Shown here: in pieces, positions 7,446-15,675 of the stretch
Layout: the number at the start of each line of letters is the position of its first letter
Position numbering within the stretch: the first letter of the stretch is position 1
Assembly (NCBI GenBank): GCA_007693325.1
Contig: REDW01000068.1
Span: forward strand, 56,697 to 120,696
Length of the DNA stretch: 64,000 nt
DNA from: Spirochaetaceae bacterium
GTDB taxonomy: Bacteria; Spirochaetota; Spirochaetia; DSM-27196; PWMO01
Direction: 5' to 3'
The notes under the pieces: model-generated
The model's database searches: none
What the model was told of the DNA's origin: nothing
Seen by the model: only the letters and a program-made list of their open reading frames with translations
Translations under genes and position numbers: made by a program

Positions 7446-8240
7446 ATGATGCGTTCATTATGGACAGCCGCGTCGGGGATGACCGGCCAGCAGTTCAACA
7501 TCGACACCATCTCCAACAATCTTTCCAACGTCAACACCACCGGCTTCAAGAAGAACCGGGCTGACTTTGAGGATCTGCTCTATCAGACCGTGCGTATGGC
7601 CGGAACGCCGGCAACCGAAGAGACGCTGGTTCCGGTTGGCGAGCAGGTCGGTCACGGGGTACGCGTGGCAGCTACCCAGAAGATGTTCACCCAGGGCTCG
7701 CTGCGCGAGACCGGCAACGTCGGTGATATCGCTATCGAAGGCGAAGGCTTCTTCAGAGTCCTGACCTACGACGGACGCTTCGGCTATACGCGCGACGGCT
7801 CGTTCAAGATTGACTCCAACGGTCAGTTTGTTACCGCGCAGGGCTATCGGCTGTTTCCCGAAGTGATTCTGCCCGAGGATTTCATCCGCGAGTCGGTGAC
7901 CATTGCACAGGATGGACGCGTCTCGGTGCGTATTCCAGATCAGGATGATCCGATTGACGTCGGGCAGCTCGAGATCTATCGCTTTGTGAACCCGGCAGGA
8001 CTACAGGCCATCGGTGAGAATCTGTTCCGCGAGTCGGCGGCTTCCGGGGACGCTATCGGTGGCAGACCGGGGTTTGACGGCATGGGCCGCACCCTGGGCA
8101 AATTTCTCGAGCAGTCCAACGTTGACGTAGTAGGGGAGCTGGTCAACATGATTGTAGCGCAGCGCGCCTACGAGCTGAACTCGCGCGCAATCCAGACTTC
8201 GGATTCAATGCTCGGCATTGCCAACGGACTGAAACGCTGA
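7446..8240 (+). CDS. flgG: Flagellar distal rod protein FlgG
   Basis: The 264-residue product carries the canonical FlgG ends. Residues 1-40 read LWTAASGMTGQQFNIDTISN followed by NLSNVNTTGFKKNRADFED. The C-terminus has EQSNVDVVGELVNMIVAQRAYELNS. The central region includes GEGFFRVL and YTRDGSFKID. FlgG forms the distal rod crossing the periplasm. The gene follows flgF by 31 bases with GAGGAG as its ribosome-binding site and precedes flgJ. Length matches the usual 260-265 residues. Confidence 0.95.
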   Translation: MMRSLWTAASGMTGQQFNIDTISNNLSNVNTTGFKKNRADFEDLLYQTVRMAGTPATEETLVPVGEQVGHGVRVAATQKMFTQGSLRETGNVGDIAIEGEGFFRVLTYDGRFGYTRDGSFKIDSNGQFVTAQGYRLFPEVILPEDFIRESVTIAQDGRVSVRIPDQDDPIDVGQLEIYRFVNPAGLQAIGENLFRESAASGDAIGGRPGFDGMGRTLGKFLEQSNVDVVGELVNMIVAQRAYELNSRAIQTSDSMLGIANGLKR

Positions 8241-8263
8241 TCGAACGGGGCGGGAGGTGAACC

Positions 8264-8575
8264 ATGGTTGATGCACTGATGAATAGCGTGCAGCGATTCC
8301 AGGGCGATACGGTTGCCGGCAGCGACGCCGCGGCACGCTCGCGCTCGGCTGACAGTGACGAAGCGCTGCGCGCGGTGGCGCAGGAGTTCGAAGCGCTGTT
8401 CATCAAGCAGATGTTGAGTTCCATGCGCGAGACGCTCGATAGCGGCAGCGATATGTTGCACGGCGGCATGTCGCAGGACATTTTTGAAGACATGCTCTAC
8501 GATGAATACTCCAAGGTCATGGCCAAGACCGGTGATCTCGGTATTGCCAGCCTGATCTATGATCAGCTGCAGTAG
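8264..8575 (+). CDS. flgJ: FlgJ-like rod-binding protein (N-terminal domain only)
   Basis: This 103-residue protein matches the rod-binding domain of FlgJ, with AQEFEALFIKQMLSSMRETL followed by a GGMSQDIFEDMLYDEYSKVMA-like segment. FlgJ caps the growing rod. The muramidase domain found in E. coli FlgJ is absent, as is common in spirochaetes and alphaproteobacteria, so another enzyme must open the cell wall. GGGAGGT precedes the ATG. It completes the rod gene run; a 172-base gap with regulatory signals separates it from the sigma factor gene. Confidence 0.87.
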   Translation: MVDALMNSVQRFQGDTVAGSDAAARSRSADSDEALRAVAQEFEALFIKQMLSSMRETLDSGSDMLHGGMSQDIFEDMLYDEYSKVMAKTGDLGIASLIYDQLQ

Positions 8576-8658
8576 TTTGTGTTTATTTGTGGTATAGTGA
8601 TGTATGAGAAAGTGCACGTCTGGAAATGAAACGTTCTGCTATGAACTCAACCTTTGTG

Positions 8659-8675
8659 TAACTGTCGCCCAGTTA
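8659..8675 (+). promoter_or_regulatory. Inverted repeat upstream of sigma-54 promoter
   Basis: TAACTG and CAGTTA form a perfect 6-5-6 dyad centred at 8667, about 69 bases before the predicted transcription start of the sigma factor gene. It is a candidate binding site for a sigma-54 activator. No specific protein can be named. Confidence 0.4.
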
Positions 8676-8709
8676 AACAGATACGAAAACCATTCATCAG
8701 CAGCTTGCT

Positions 8710-8725
8710 TGGCATGAGTATTGCT
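8710..8725 (+). promoter_or_regulatory. Sigma-54 (-24/-12) promoter of the RpoS-like gene
   Basis: The sequence TGGCATGAGTATTGCT matches TGGCACG-N4-TTGCW with a single mismatch. The GG (8711-8712) and GC (8723-8724) doublets have the required 10-base separation. The start would fall at about 8736, leaving a 12-base leader that contains AGGAG and then the ATG at 8748. Confidence 0.78.
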
Positions 8726-8747
8726 ATATCATAGCCAGGAGCGAGCG

Positions 8748-9593
8748 ATGAAGACAACCCGCAACCAGGCAGCGTATCAGGACGACTCACTGAAGGCTTA
8801 CTTCGATCAGATAAAGAAGACTCCGCTGTTGAGTTTTGACGAAGAAATAGCACTTTCCAAGCGAGTCCAGCAGGGCGACGTGAGCGCACGGCAGCAGCTG
8901 GTGGAAGCCAATCTCAGGCTGGTGGTGAAGATAGCCAAAGCGTATATGACCAACGACGTCGCGTTTCTGGACCTGGTACAGGAAGGCAATCTCGGGCTGC
9001 TCAAGGCGGCCAGCAAATACGACCATCGCAAACAGGTGCGCTTCAGTACCTACGCCTCGTGGTGGATCAAACAATCAATCACGCGCGCACTGAGCAACAA
9101 GCGCCGGCAGATACGGCTGCCGCATCGCAAGGAAGACGCGCTGCGCAAGATTCAGAAGACCTACACCAGTCTGAGCCAGAGCCTGATGCGGCCGCCGACG
9201 GTAGACGAGGTGGCCGGCGAACTGGGGTTCCCGGTTGATGAGGTAGTGCAGATACTCAACATATCCAGTACCGTGATATCGCTGGACAGCGAACTGAACG
9301 AAGAGTCGGGAACGTTTCACGATGTGTTCGAAGACTATTCCTACGCTCCGGACGCTGAAGTGATGCGCAACTCGTTGCGCGAGGAAACCCTGTCCTTCCT
9401 GGAGCGTCTCAAGGACAAAGAGCGACAGATCCTGCTGTATCGGTTTTCCTTCTTCGGCGGTCAGAAGTACACCCTGAAGCGGATCAGCGACGAGATGGGA
9501 ATCTCGCCGGAGACCGTGCGTCAGATCGAAATTCGTGCGTTGAAGAAGCTCAAAGAACACGCCGGTGAATTGCGGGAGTATGTCTACGGATAG
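8748..9593 (+). CDS. RNA polymerase sigma factor, RpoS-like (group 2)
   Basis: This 281-residue sigma-70-family factor has region 2 (EANLRLVVKIAKAYMTND, then LDLVQEGNLGLLKAASKYD and FSTYASWWIKQSITRALSN), region 3 and region 4 (YTLKRISDEMGISPETVRQI). It lacks region 1.1 and the long non-conserved region of primary sigma factors, so it is an alternative factor. Its size and position beside flagellar rod genes resemble Borrelia RpoS. ATG at 8748 with AGGAG is chosen over an upstream in-frame TTG at 8721, which lies inside the -12 promoter element. The sigma-54 promoter immediately upstream supports an RpoN-to-RpoS cascade. Calling it RpoS rather than another group 2 factor is inference. Confidence 0.85.
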   Translation: MKTTRNQAAYQDDSLKAYFDQIKKTPLLSFDEEIALSKRVQQGDVSARQQLVEANLRLVVKIAKAYMTNDVAFLDLVQEGNLGLLKAASKYDHRKQVRFSTYASWWIKQSITRALSNKRRQIRLPHRKEDALRKIQKTYTSLSQSLMRPPTVDEVAGELGFPVDEVVQILNISSTVISLDSELNEESGTFHDVFEDYSYAPDAEVMRNSLREETLSFLERLKDKERQILLYRFSFFGGQKYTLKRISDEMGISPETVRQIEIRALKKLKEHAGELREYVYG

Positions 9594-10653
9594 GAGTTCA
9601 CCGCGGACTACACGCGCGCCGCAGTCCCGTTCAAAGGCAGGCAGGGGCAGCCCGGCGCGGCGTGCGGTGCTGCTGTTGGCAGCTATTGCCGCCATGCTGT
9701 TTGCAATTGTGATAACGCTACCGCGCGGTGAGACCGAGCCCGCCGTCCGCCGGCCGTCGGCCGGTCGGCAACCCGCGCCCACCGCCGAGCCCGTCGCTCC
9801 CGAGCCCGCCGTCGATCCAAGCGCAACGGTCGACGAGCCACGGTCGCCGCGTGAACCGTGGGAGTCAGTGCCGCAGCCGGCTCCGCGCCCCACGCCTTCA
9901 GCGCCGCTTCCTCCAGCTCCGGAGGTCCAACCGTCTGCGTTGGCGCTGCCTCAAGCAACCGCCGCGGCTACGCTCTACGTAGTAATAGATGACGCCGGTT
10001 ACAGCCTGCGCGAGCTCGAACCGTTTCTGGCATTCCCCGAGCCGATCACGATTTCTATTCTGCCGCATCTTCGCCGCTCGGCCGAAGCAGCCGAGCGCTC
10101 GCGGGCTGCAGGCAAGGACGTCATGCTGCACCTGCCGATGGAGGCAAGCAACGGAGCCGATCCGGGTCCCGGGGCAATCACCGTTGATCTTGATGACAGC
10201 GCTATTCGAGAGCGAGTTGTAGCGGCTTTCGAGTCTGTTCCCACCGCGGTTGGCGCCAACAATCACATGGGGTCGCGTGCAACCGCAGACAGGCGCGTCA
10301 TGGACGTGGTAGCTTCGGTGCTGCGGCAGAACGGCGGCTGGTTTCTCGACAGTCGCACAACGGCGCAAACAGTGGCACGCGCAGCGGCCGAGAGCGCGGG
10401 AATACCATTTGTGGAGCGACACGTGTTTCTTGACAACCAGCGAACTCACGACTACATCCGCGCGGCCCTGCTCGACGGAGTGCAGCTGGCCAACGAACGC
10501 GGCTATGCGGTGATGATCGGACACGTTATGGTGCCCGAGCTGGCAGAGGTCCTGTTGGAGATGTACCCGGCCATCCTGGCGAGCGGCTTCAAGTTTGGTT
10601 ACATCAGCGATCTTATGGCAGACTCGGTGGTCTATGAACGTTCTGGGAATTGA
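9580..10653 (+). CDS. Divergent polysaccharide deacetylase, YibQ family
   Basis: This 357-residue protein starts at ATG 9580, overlapping the sigma factor gene by 14 bases. It has an N-terminal membrane anchor (about residues 30-48), a Pro/Ala-rich linker to about 125, and then a domain with LYVVIDDAGYSL, ISILPHLRRS, VMLHLPMEA and NNHMGSRAT. These are signatures of the YibQ family, a relative of NodB-type deacetylases with the metal-binding Asp and His kept. The role is probably in envelope polysaccharide processing outside the cytoplasmic membrane. It overlaps tsaD by 20 bases, so sigma factor, yibQ and tsaD likely share a transcript. Confidence 0.78.
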   Translation: MSTDRSSPRTTRAPQSRSKAGRGSPARRAVLLLAAIAAMLFAIVITLPRGETEPAVRRPSAGRQPAPTAEPVAPEPAVDPSATVDEPRSPREPWESVPQPAPRPTPSAPLPPAPEVQPSALALPQATAAATLYVVIDDAGYSLRELEPFLAFPEPITISILPHLRRSAEAAERSRAAGKDVMLHLPMEASNGADPGPGAITVDLDDSAIRERVVAAFESVPTAVGANNHMGSRATADRRVMDVVASVLRQNGGWFLDSRTTAQTVARAAAESAGIPFVERHVFLDNQRTHDYIRAALLDGVQLANERGYAVMIGHVMVPELAEVLLEMYPAILASGFKFGYISDLMADSVVYERSGN

Positions 10654-11647
10654 GAGCTCCTGTGACGAGTGTTCGGTTGCAGTGGTTGCCGACGGCAGAA
10701 CCATCCTGGCGCAGCGGATCGCCAGCCAGGTGGAGTTTCACCAGCCCTACAACGGCGTTGTGCCCGAGATTGCGTCGCGCAAGCACACTGAATGGATTCT
10801 TCCGGTCTATCGCGAAACCCTGAAACAGGCCAATCTGCAGCGGCACAACATCGACGCGGTGGCGGTCAGCAATCGGCCCGGTTTGAGTGGTTCGCTGGTA
10901 GTGGGAGTCAGTTTTGCCAAGGCGCTGGCGTTCGCGCTGCAGCGGCCGCTGATTGGCGTGGACCACATCCTGGCGCACCTCTACGCCGCGCAACTGGAAA
11001 CCGAGCTGGTGTACCCTTTTATCGGATTGCTGCTCTCCGGCGGTCACACAATCATCTGTCGCATGGACTCCTGCTTCGAGATGCAGATTCTGGGAACAAC
11101 CATAGACGATGCCTGTGGCGAAGCCTTTGACAAAGTAGCCAAATTCTTCGGATGGGGTTACCCCGGCGGAGTGGTCATTGACCGCATGGCAGCCAAAGGT
11201 GATCACCGCGCCTATCGCTTTCCCGAACCGTCGCTGCATAAGGGTGAACACCGCTATGACGTCTCTTACTCCGGGTTGAAGACCGCGGTGGTGAACCAGC
11301 TCGAACAGTTCCGCAATCCCGCTTACGTCGCAACTCCCGACGATATCGCCGCTTCGTTTCAGAAGGCAGCCATCGACATGATCGTGGGGCGCCTGCTGCG
11401 CGCGGTTGAGGACACTGGGATAACGCGCGTGGTAGTTGGTGGTGGGGTTGCCGCCAACAGCTACCTGCGTGGGGTTCTCGCTGCGCACAGCCAACTCGAG
11501 GTTGTGTTTCCGTCGCCATTGCTGTGCACCGATAACGCCGCGATGATCGCCGGTCTGGGATTTCAGCTGTTGCGCCGTGGCGACAGGGATGGGCTGGATC
11601 TTGATGTGGCCGCTCGGGTGACCGGTTTTCGCCGCGGTTACCCGTAA
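10634..11647 (+). CDS. tsaD: tRNA N6-threonylcarbamoyladenosine synthase TsaD
   Basis: The 337-residue product begins with VLGIESSCDECSVAVV and contains the metal-binding HILAH motif, GLLLSGGHT and FDKVAKFFGWGYPGG. These are characteristic of TsaD/Kae1. The enzyme transfers the threonylcarbamoyl group to A37 of ANN-reading tRNAs. ATG at 10634 is chosen because it places the conserved first strand at residue 2. Upstream in-frame starts would add residues the family lacks. Length matches bacterial TsaD. Confidence 0.95.
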   Translation: MNVLGIESSCDECSVAVVADGRTILAQRIASQVEFHQPYNGVVPEIASRKHTEWILPVYRETLKQANLQRHNIDAVAVSNRPGLSGSLVVGVSFAKALAFALQRPLIGVDHILAHLYAAQLETELVYPFIGLLLSGGHTIICRMDSCFEMQILGTTIDDACGEAFDKVAKFFGWGYPGGVVIDRMAAKGDHRAYRFPEPSLHKGEHRYDVSYSGLKTAVVNQLEQFRNPAYVATPDDIAASFQKAAIDMIVGRLLRAVEDTGITRVVVGGGVAANSYLRGVLAAHSQLEVVFPSPLLCTDNAAMIAGLGFQLLRRGDRDGLDLDVAARVTGFRRGYP

Positions 11648-11661
11648 CACAAGCCGGGCAT

Positions 11662-12645
11662 TCAGCGGTCTGCCTGAGGCTGTTGCGATGCGTCGCGCCT
11701 GAGCGAATCGAGGTCGCTGTTGTCGGCAAAAAGTTCGGCCGGCGGCGGCATGGGTGCATTCTGCAGCCTGTCGGCCACGGTGGCCATAGCCTGCGAGAAT
11801 GGTGAAGCGGGATCAGACGCGAAGGCGGGAGTGCGATCAATGATCGAGCGGGCCACGCGCGCTTCGTGCGGCACAAAACCCACGTAGTTTATGTCGATCT
11901 CCAGGTTGCGCTGCACGATCTGACGCAGTCTGGCACCGATCTGAATATCGGCGTTATTGCGCCCCATGTTCAGAATAACCCGCGGCATGAACTCGGCCAT
12001 CCGCTGCTGTGCCAGCTCGCCGCTCTGGGGGTTGTGTTGGCCGAGCCGCTGGATCAGGGAACTGAGCTTGGCGTCCGATCCCTCGAGGCGGCCGCTGCCG
12101 AACTCGGTGATGATCTGGCGTTCGGGGCTCCTGTTGTCAAAACTGCGGTAGAGCAGGCGGAATAGTGCACTCTTGATGAACGAGTAGGCGTTGAGAATTG
12201 AGGTAGTCTCGGGTGCAATCACTACCAGGCCGTTATTGGAAATCAGAAAGAAGTCCAGCGTGTTATACGAGGTCCCGGCTCCCAGGTCCAGCAGCACGTA
12301 GTCGGCTACCAGCAGTGGCAGTTCGCTCAGGATCTTCTGCTTGCGAAACCAGCTGAGATTGGCGCTGCCGGGCAGCAACGAATCACCAGGGATGAAGTAG
12401 AGCCGCCGCTCGGCGGTGTCTGTAAGCAGAGACTCCAGACCCTGCTCCTGTTTGAGGATCAGGTTGCCGATCCCCGCTCGGTTATTGCGTTGCCCGAGGC
12501 AGGTGTGCAGATTGGAACCGCCGAGGTCAAGGTCAACGAGGATAACGGTCTTGCCGGCACGCGCAAGTGCAACTCCGAGGTTTGCCGTGCAGACCGTTTT
12601 GCCTACGCCACCCTTACCGCTGGCAACCGGGAGAATTGTAGTCAT
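11662..12645 (-). CDS. MinD/FlhG-like P-loop ATPase
   Basis: This 327-residue protein starts with a deviant Walker A motif (SGKGGVGKTVCTANLG) and has the switch I-type aspartate in ILVDLDLGGSNLH and a second motif VLLDLGAGTS. These mark the MinD/ParA/Mrp superfamily. Sequence around the Walker B and the Leu-rich C-terminal half resemble FlhG/YlxH, which control flagellar number and placement. No membrane-targeting amphipathic tail typical of MinD is obvious, since the C-terminus is Asp/Arg/Gln-rich. It is downstream of the Cys-motif protein gene on the same strand. An exact role is not assigned. Confidence 0.78.
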   Translation of the reverse strand: MTTILPVASGKGGVGKTVCTANLGVALARAGKTVILVDLDLGGSNLHTCLGQRNNRAGIGNLILKQEQGLESLLTDTAERRLYFIPGDSLLPGSANLSWFRKQKILSELPLLVADYVLLDLGAGTSYNTLDFFLISNNGLVVIAPETTSILNAYSFIKSALFRLLYRSFDNRSPERQIITEFGSGRLEGSDAKLSSLIQRLGQHNPQSGELAQQRMAEFMPRVILNMGRNNADIQIGARLRQIVQRNLEIDINYVGFVPHEARVARSIIDRTPAFASDPASPFSQAMATVADRLQNAPMPPPAELFADNSDLDSLRRDASQQPQADR

Positions 12646-12681
12646 GGTTGCCTCTGATCATAGGAGAAGTGCAATCGGAAA

Positions 12682-13383
12682 TCAAGGAAGCGCACCGGAT
12701 TTGCCGTAATAGCGGTCGATGATCTGCTTCCAGACAGTGCGCTCATGCTGCGAGAGTGTTGGCCTGTGTTCAAAGCTGGCGTTCTCGGCGTCAATGAATC
12801 GGCTCGTCTGTTCGACCAGCGTCTCCAGTATGCGTTGCTGATGATCGACAAGCTGGTCAGGCAGCGGTGCGTCTGCCTGCTGCAGCAGTCTGTAGTGCGG
12901 CACGCAGAGACCGGCAGAGTCCGTGTAGGCGGCCAGGAATTGCGGGTCGTCGGCGTAGCGGCGGATGCGCTGCAGCGTGCTCTCTGTCTGCTGCTGTGCA
13001 ACGCGGCAGGCAGGGCATTGGCCATCGGAAGCGGCCGTCTTGCGCCGGCCACGGCGCGCGGTTTGAGCGCTTGCCGCCAGCGGGCTGCGGGCCGGTGGGG
13101 CGGACACACCGCGGCGCGCGGCCTGTATAAGTTCCAGGTGCATCACCGCGAGGGCCAAACCGTCCTTGTACTGTGCCAGCTGATGAGCGTGGGTCGAGCA
13201 GAAGCCTCCGGCCGCGCGTAACTCGGCGCGAAACTCACGGTTATTGACGTTCTCATAGAGCAGGGTCTCGAAATAGTGCTGCAGACGCACATGCAGCTGA
13301 TAACACACCGGGCATTGACCGCTGTTAACGGCGTCCATCAGTTTGAAGAACGCCATGTGTTTCTGGTTTGCGTCATCGGGCAT
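12682..13383 (-). CDS. Cys-motif protein of unknown function (DUF6062-like)
   Basis: This 233-residue protein contains two similar modules. CPVCYQLH with GGFCSTHAHQL lies in the first half, and CPACRVAQ with AGLCVPHYRLL in the second, so each holds a CxxC and a CxxH-like pair. This arrangement suggests two structural metal sites and an internal duplication. It recalls the DUF6062 family of Clostridia and spirochaetes, but I cannot confirm that. ATG at 13383, with ACAGGAG eight bases upstream, is preferred to an earlier ATG at 13416 that lacks a ribosome-binding site. It is followed by the MinD-like gene 36 bases downstream. Confidence 0.65.
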   Translation of the reverse strand: MPDDANQKHMAFFKLMDAVNSGQCPVCYQLHVRLQHYFETLLYENVNNREFRAELRAAGGFCSTHAHQLAQYKDGLALAVMHLELIQAARRGVSAPPARSPLAASAQTARRGRRKTAASDGQCPACRVAQQQTESTLQRIRRYADDPQFLAAYTDSAGLCVPHYRLLQQADAPLPDQLVDHQQRILETLVEQTSRFIDAENASFEHRPTLSQHERTVWKQIIDRYYGKSGALP

Positions 13384-13435
13384 TCCGGATCTCCTGTAAT
13401 TGTGCATTCCGGGCAATAGCCACCACAGGTTTGAG

Positions 13436-13462
13436 TTGACCCGTCAGGCGGCTTGGTATAGC
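13436..13462 (+). promoter_or_regulatory. Candidate promoter of the aldo/keto reductase
   Basis: TTGACC and TATAGC are separated by 15 bases, shorter than ideal. The -10 box ends eight bases before the ATG at 13471, and no ribosome-binding site lies between. Confidence 0.35.
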
Positions 13463-13470
13463 CTGCAGCA

Positions 13471-14454
13471 ATGCAGTATACAATGCTCGGTGATACCGGG
13501 GTAGAGGTTTCGCGGGTCTGTTTTGGCACAATGTCATTTGGGGGAGACGCTGACCGGCAGACCTCGGCTGCGATGTACCGGCGCTGCAGGGACGCTGGTA
13601 TCAACTTTTTCGATTGTGCCGATGTGTACCCCGGCGCTGACGCTGCCGGTGTCAGTGAAGAGATTCTGGGATCTCTTATTCGGTCCGAGCGTGACCAGCT
13701 TGTTATCAGCACCAAGGTCTACGGCAAGGTTGGCCCGGATCGCAATGACCAGCGGCTTTCGCGCAGGCACATGATGCGTGCGGTTGAGAACAGTCTGCAA
13801 AGGCTGGGAACCGATCGCGTTGAGCTCTATTTCCTGCATAATTTTGATGACCTGACAGCGATGGAAGAGAGCCTGCGCGCAATGGAAGACCTCGTGCGCG
13901 CGGGCAAGATTCTCTATCCGGCGGTCAGCAACTGGGCCGCGTGGCAGATAGCCAGCGCAATCGGGGCCGCAGAAATGCACAACTGGCGTCGGCTTGCGTG
14001 TCTGCAACCGATGTACAGCCTGGCCAAGCGTCAGGCAGAGGTGGAGATTCTGCCGCTTGCCCGCGCACGCAATCTGGCGGTCATCAGCTACAGCCCGGTT
14101 GGCGGCGGGTTGCTGTCGGGCAAGTACGGGCGCAAAGCCAGGCCGGGGCAGGGCCGATTGCTGGACAACGCGATGTATAAGAAGCGCTACGGTGAAGGCA
14201 GCTACTACGAACTCGCCGAGCGATTCAGCCGGCACTGTGCCGGGCGCGCAGTGCATCCGGTGACCGTGGCGGTAGCGTGGGTAATGGCCAACGATGCTGT
14301 CACCGCGCCGATAGTCGGGGCGCGTAATTTGCAACAGCTCGAGCCGGCGCTTGCTGCCGCAGAGCTGGAGATGGACCCGGATTGGTACGCCGAAGTTTCT
14401 GCGCTCTCGCCCGCACCGCCGCCGGCACACGACCGCAGCGAGGCAGCCGAGTAG
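13471..14454 (+). CDS. Aldo/keto reductase
   Basis: This 327-residue protein has the aldo/keto reductase TIM-barrel pattern. The N-terminus is LGDTGVEVSRVCFGTMSFGG, then come the catalytic Asp48 and Tyr53 in NFFDCADVYPG, the Lys in ISTKVYG and the His in ELYFLHNFD. A late VAVAWVMAND segment and IVGARN support the NADPH-binding end. It belongs to the group containing YajO and general stress protein 69. The substrate cannot be inferred. The ATG at 13471 lacks a ribosome-binding site and sits eight bases from a promoter-like -10 box. It has no operon partner. Confidence 0.88.
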   Translation: MQYTMLGDTGVEVSRVCFGTMSFGGDADRQTSAAMYRRCRDAGINFFDCADVYPGADAAGVSEEILGSLIRSERDQLVISTKVYGKVGPDRNDQRLSRRHMMRAVENSLQRLGTDRVELYFLHNFDDLTAMEESLRAMEDLVRAGKILYPAVSNWAAWQIASAIGAAEMHNWRRLACLQPMYSLAKRQAEVEILPLARARNLAVISYSPVGGGLLSGKYGRKARPGQGRLLDNAMYKKRYGEGSYYELAERFSRHCAGRAVHPVTVAVAWVMANDAVTAPIVGARNLQQLEPALAAAELEMDPDWYAEVSALSPAPPPAHDRSEAAE

Positions 14455-14482
14455 CGAGGCAACGCTGGCAGGAAATTCTGGC

Positions 14483-14511
14483 TTGTGTGGTATCGATGGA
14501 AGGGCTACAAT
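14483..14511 (+). promoter_or_regulatory. Candidate sigma-70-type promoter for the SEC-C protein
   Basis: TTGTGT and TACAAT are spaced by 17 bases. The predicted start near 14518 precedes AGGAG and the ATG at 14534. Confidence 0.5.
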
Positions 14512-14533
14512 TGTATCTACCAAGGAGTAGATC

Positions 14534-14806
14534 ATGAAGGTTGGACGAAACGATCCCTGTCCCTGCGGCAGCGGTAAGAAATACAAACACTGCTGTTACG
14601 CTACCGACAGCGTAAAACACCAGGAGCCGGTGCTGGAGGCTGAAGCTGCAGCGCCTGAGGAAGAGCAGGCAGCAGCGGAAGAGGTCAACGCAGCGGCGCA
14701 GAAACGCGAGCACAGCCGCGGTCGTGACCGTTTCCACGGCAAGAGTCGCGGCGGGTCCGGCTCGTTCAGCCCGCGGGTGTTCCGCGGATCGCAGCGCGGC
14801 AATTGA
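14534..14806 (+). CDS. Small SEC-C motif protein
   Basis: This 90-residue protein opens with [18 protein letters not shown], the zinc-binding SEC-C motif also found at the C-terminus of SecA. An Ala/Glu-rich acidic stretch follows (about residues 35-58) and then a basic Arg/Gly/Ser-rich tail (about 60-90). Unlike in SecA the motif is at the N-terminus. The tail has the low-complexity RG-type composition of RNA-binding proteins. It has its own promoter and AGGAG ribosome-binding site. Its function is unknown; binding to ribosomes or SecB-like partners is possible by analogy with other SEC-C proteins. Confidence 0.75.
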   Translation: MKVGRNDPCPCGSGKKYKHCCYATDSVKHQEPVLEAEAAAPEEEQAAAEEVNAAAQKREHSRGRDRFHGKSRGGSGSFSPRVFRGSQRGN

Positions 14807-14852
14807 GGTAGCAGATTCCGCAGGAGGGCTGAAGGCGTCAGCGATTACCCGC

Positions 14853-15566
14853 TTAGTGCGCGCCGGACACGGATTGCAACAGACGGGCTACCCGCGGGTC
14901 CGGGTTGTGGCGCCGGGCATAGTACAGCGCGTTGCGCCCGTGTTCATCGCGGGCTTCCGGGTCTGCTCCGGCAGCCAGCAATGCTTGTGTGACCTGCGGC
15001 TCGGTGTTGAAGCGCGCCGCCATAAACAGAGCAGTCCAGCCGCGGGCTTCACCGGTCGCCACCTCGAGCCGGGACGTGTCAGGCACCGCTTCCAGGCCGT
15101 CAAATCGCAAATTCTCTCCGCTGTAGCGCGCCGCGCCGAACAGCGCAGACCACGCATCGCGGCTGCGTTGCCGGAGGTCGGCACCGGCCTCGAGCAGCGC
15201 GCGCGTAACCTGCGGCTGCGAATTGAACGCCGCGGCAAACATCAGCGCGGTCCAGCCGTCTAGACTGCGAGCGTCGATTACTTCGCCCCTGTCCAGTAGA
15301 GCGCTGGTGACCGCCGGATCGGGGTTGGCAGCGGCTGCTATCATCAGCGGCGTCCAGCCAAAAGCATCACGCTGCATCGCGGCCCGGATCTGGTGGTGGT
15401 GTGTGGCGATGTCGCTTGCAGCGGCGGATTGGAGCAGGGTTATGGCCTCTTGCGAGCGCTTGACCTGTGCATCGGCTGGAGGCGGATAACGCAACGCAAG
15501 CAGGGCTGTCACGGACATGACGATGCACGAGGCGCGAAAGCAGGCAAGAGCGCGGTGGCGTTTCAT
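14853..15566 (-). CDS. Exported ankyrin-repeat protein
   Basis: The 237-residue product has an N-terminal signal peptide (hydrophobic segment about residues 10-28, with a likely cleavage near ADA-QVK). About five ankyrin repeats follow, recognisable by FGWTPLMIAAA, GWTALMFAAAFNSQPQVTRA, AWSALFGAARY, GWTALFMAARFNTEPQVTQA and GRNALYYARRHNPDPRVARL. Ankyrin repeats mediate protein binding. The location is probably periplasmic. ATG at 15566 is used rather than an in-frame TTG two codons earlier. It runs divergently from the PerR-type gene. Confidence 0.78.
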   Translation of the reverse strand: MKRHRALACFRASCIVMSVTALLALRYPPPADAQVKRSQEAITLLQSAAASDIATHHHQIRAAMQRDAFGWTPLMIAAAANPDPAVTSALLDRGEVIDARSLDGWTALMFAAAFNSQPQVTRALLEAGADLRQRSRDAWSALFGAARYSGENLRFDGLEAVPDTSRLEVATGEARGWTALFMAARFNTEPQVTQALLAAGADPEARDEHGRNALYYARRHNPDPRVARLLQSVSGAH

Positions 15567-15642
15567 GTCCAAATTTTCGGCGTTTACGCCAAACAGGTGA
15601 GCTCTGCTGCAGGTTTGTTGCCAAAAAGGGCTTCGGTTACGG

Positions 15643-15671
15643 TTGACACCGCAGCCGTCAAGGGGTATGAT
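15643..15671 (+). promoter_or_regulatory. Sigma-70-type promoter for the Fur/PerR-type operon
   Basis: TTGACA and TATGAT are spaced by exactly 17 bases, a near-consensus promoter with a start near 15678. An AT-rich stretch overlaps that start. Confidence 0.7.
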
Positions 15672-15675
15672 GCCT

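Noticed and set aside
6392..7549. Long minus-strand open frame opposite flgF
   Set aside because: It lies antisense to a strongly conserved flagellar gene, has no recognisable motif, and crosses the tRNA-Thr gene. It is a by-product of GC-rich codon usage.
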